Shown in pieces: positions 6,966-6,998 of a stretch of DNA of 6,998 nt. The notes below the pieces were generated by a model, which ran no database searches, had not been told where the DNA came from, and saw only the letters and a program-made list of their open reading frames with translations. The translations under genes and the position numbers were made by a program. The stretch lies in NCBI GenBank assembly GCA_950075905.1, contig CATMVR010000261.1, positions 1 to 6,998 of the forward strand, in the 5' to 3' direction. The stretch is from an uncultured Persicitalea sp. (lineage in GTDB: Bacteria > Bacteroidota > Bacteroidia > Cytophagales > Spirosomataceae). Every line of letters begins with the position of its first letter. Position 1 is the first letter of the stretch.

Positions 6966-6998
6966 ATGTATGGTGACTCCCTGAAACTGTATCATCAA
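6966..6998 (+). CDS. Possible first codons of a downstream gene (very uncertain)
   Basis: ATG at 6966 opens a frame that runs without a stop to the right edge, giving MYGDSLKLYHQ. It lies downstream of a weak promoter-like match and next to a palindrome, where a new gene would be expected. Eleven codons carry no family signal and can be open by chance. The purine-rich GGAAGG directly before the ATG is too close for a usual Shine-Dalgarno. The function is unknown. Confidence 0.2.
   Translation, partial: MYGDSLKLYHQ

Larger units (their letters stand above)
6699..6998. other. A/T-rich intergenic region with no convincing gene
   Basis: These 300 bases after the terminator are clearly more A/T-rich than the coding part of the window. 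They contain poly-A/T runs, such as the A-run at about 6799-6807, and frequent stops on the + strand. One open frame on the - strand (74 codons, 6724-6948) has a composition that follows the A/T-rich DNA, no recognisable domain and no family resemblance, so I do not call it. The supportable contents are a short A/T hairpin, a weak promoter-like match, a palindrome and a possible new start codon near the right edge, each listed separately. The region most likely holds the control sequences of the next gene to the right. Confidence 0.6.

Overview
This window looks like the downstream part of a polysaccharide utilisation locus (PUL) from a Bacteroidota bacterium. The evidence is a SusD/RagB-family protein, small lipoproteins placed directly after it, two polysaccharide-lyase-type enzymes, and start codons preceded by A/T-rich leaders instead of clear Shine-Dalgarno sites. 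The fairly GC-rich coding sequence would suit a Cytophagales/Spirosoma-like lineage better than gut Bacteroides. That placement is an inference and is not proven here.

Layout: all five genes read on the + strand. (1) At 2-1132 is the 3' part of a SusD-like glycan-binding lipoprotein gene; its start, and almost certainly the partner susC, lie left of the window. (2) At 1174-1581 is a 135-residue lipoprotein with a DUF5018-like beta domain. (3) At 1594-2589 is a 331-residue two-part lipoprotein that is probably a surface glycan-binding protein. A strong intrinsic-type hairpin with a T tract follows at 2607-2648. (4) At 2664-4715 is a secreted 683-residue protein that joins an alginate-lyase-family (alpha/alpha) toroid domain to a complete right-handed parallel beta-helix domain. 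(5) At 4729-6636 is a 635-residue heparinase II/III-family lipoprotein. A second terminator follows at 6664-6698. The remaining ~300 bases are an A/T-rich intergenic stretch with a weak promoter-like match, a small palindrome and possibly the first codons of another gene.

How the parts could work together: SusD and the two small lipoproteins would capture a uronic-acid-containing polysaccharide at the cell surface and pass it to the SusC channel. The two toroid-type enzymes, and possibly the beta-helix domain, would cleave it by beta-elimination. The substrate cannot be fixed from sequence: alginate, glucuronan, a heparinoid or another polyuronate are all possible. No sulfatase, glycoside hydrolase, SusC or regulator gene is visible.

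Most worth a second look are the toroid/beta-helix fusion, and the terminator-like hairpin that ends only 15 bases before the fusion gene with no promoter visible between. I saw no mobile element, CRISPR array, tRNA, rRNA, phage or defence gene.
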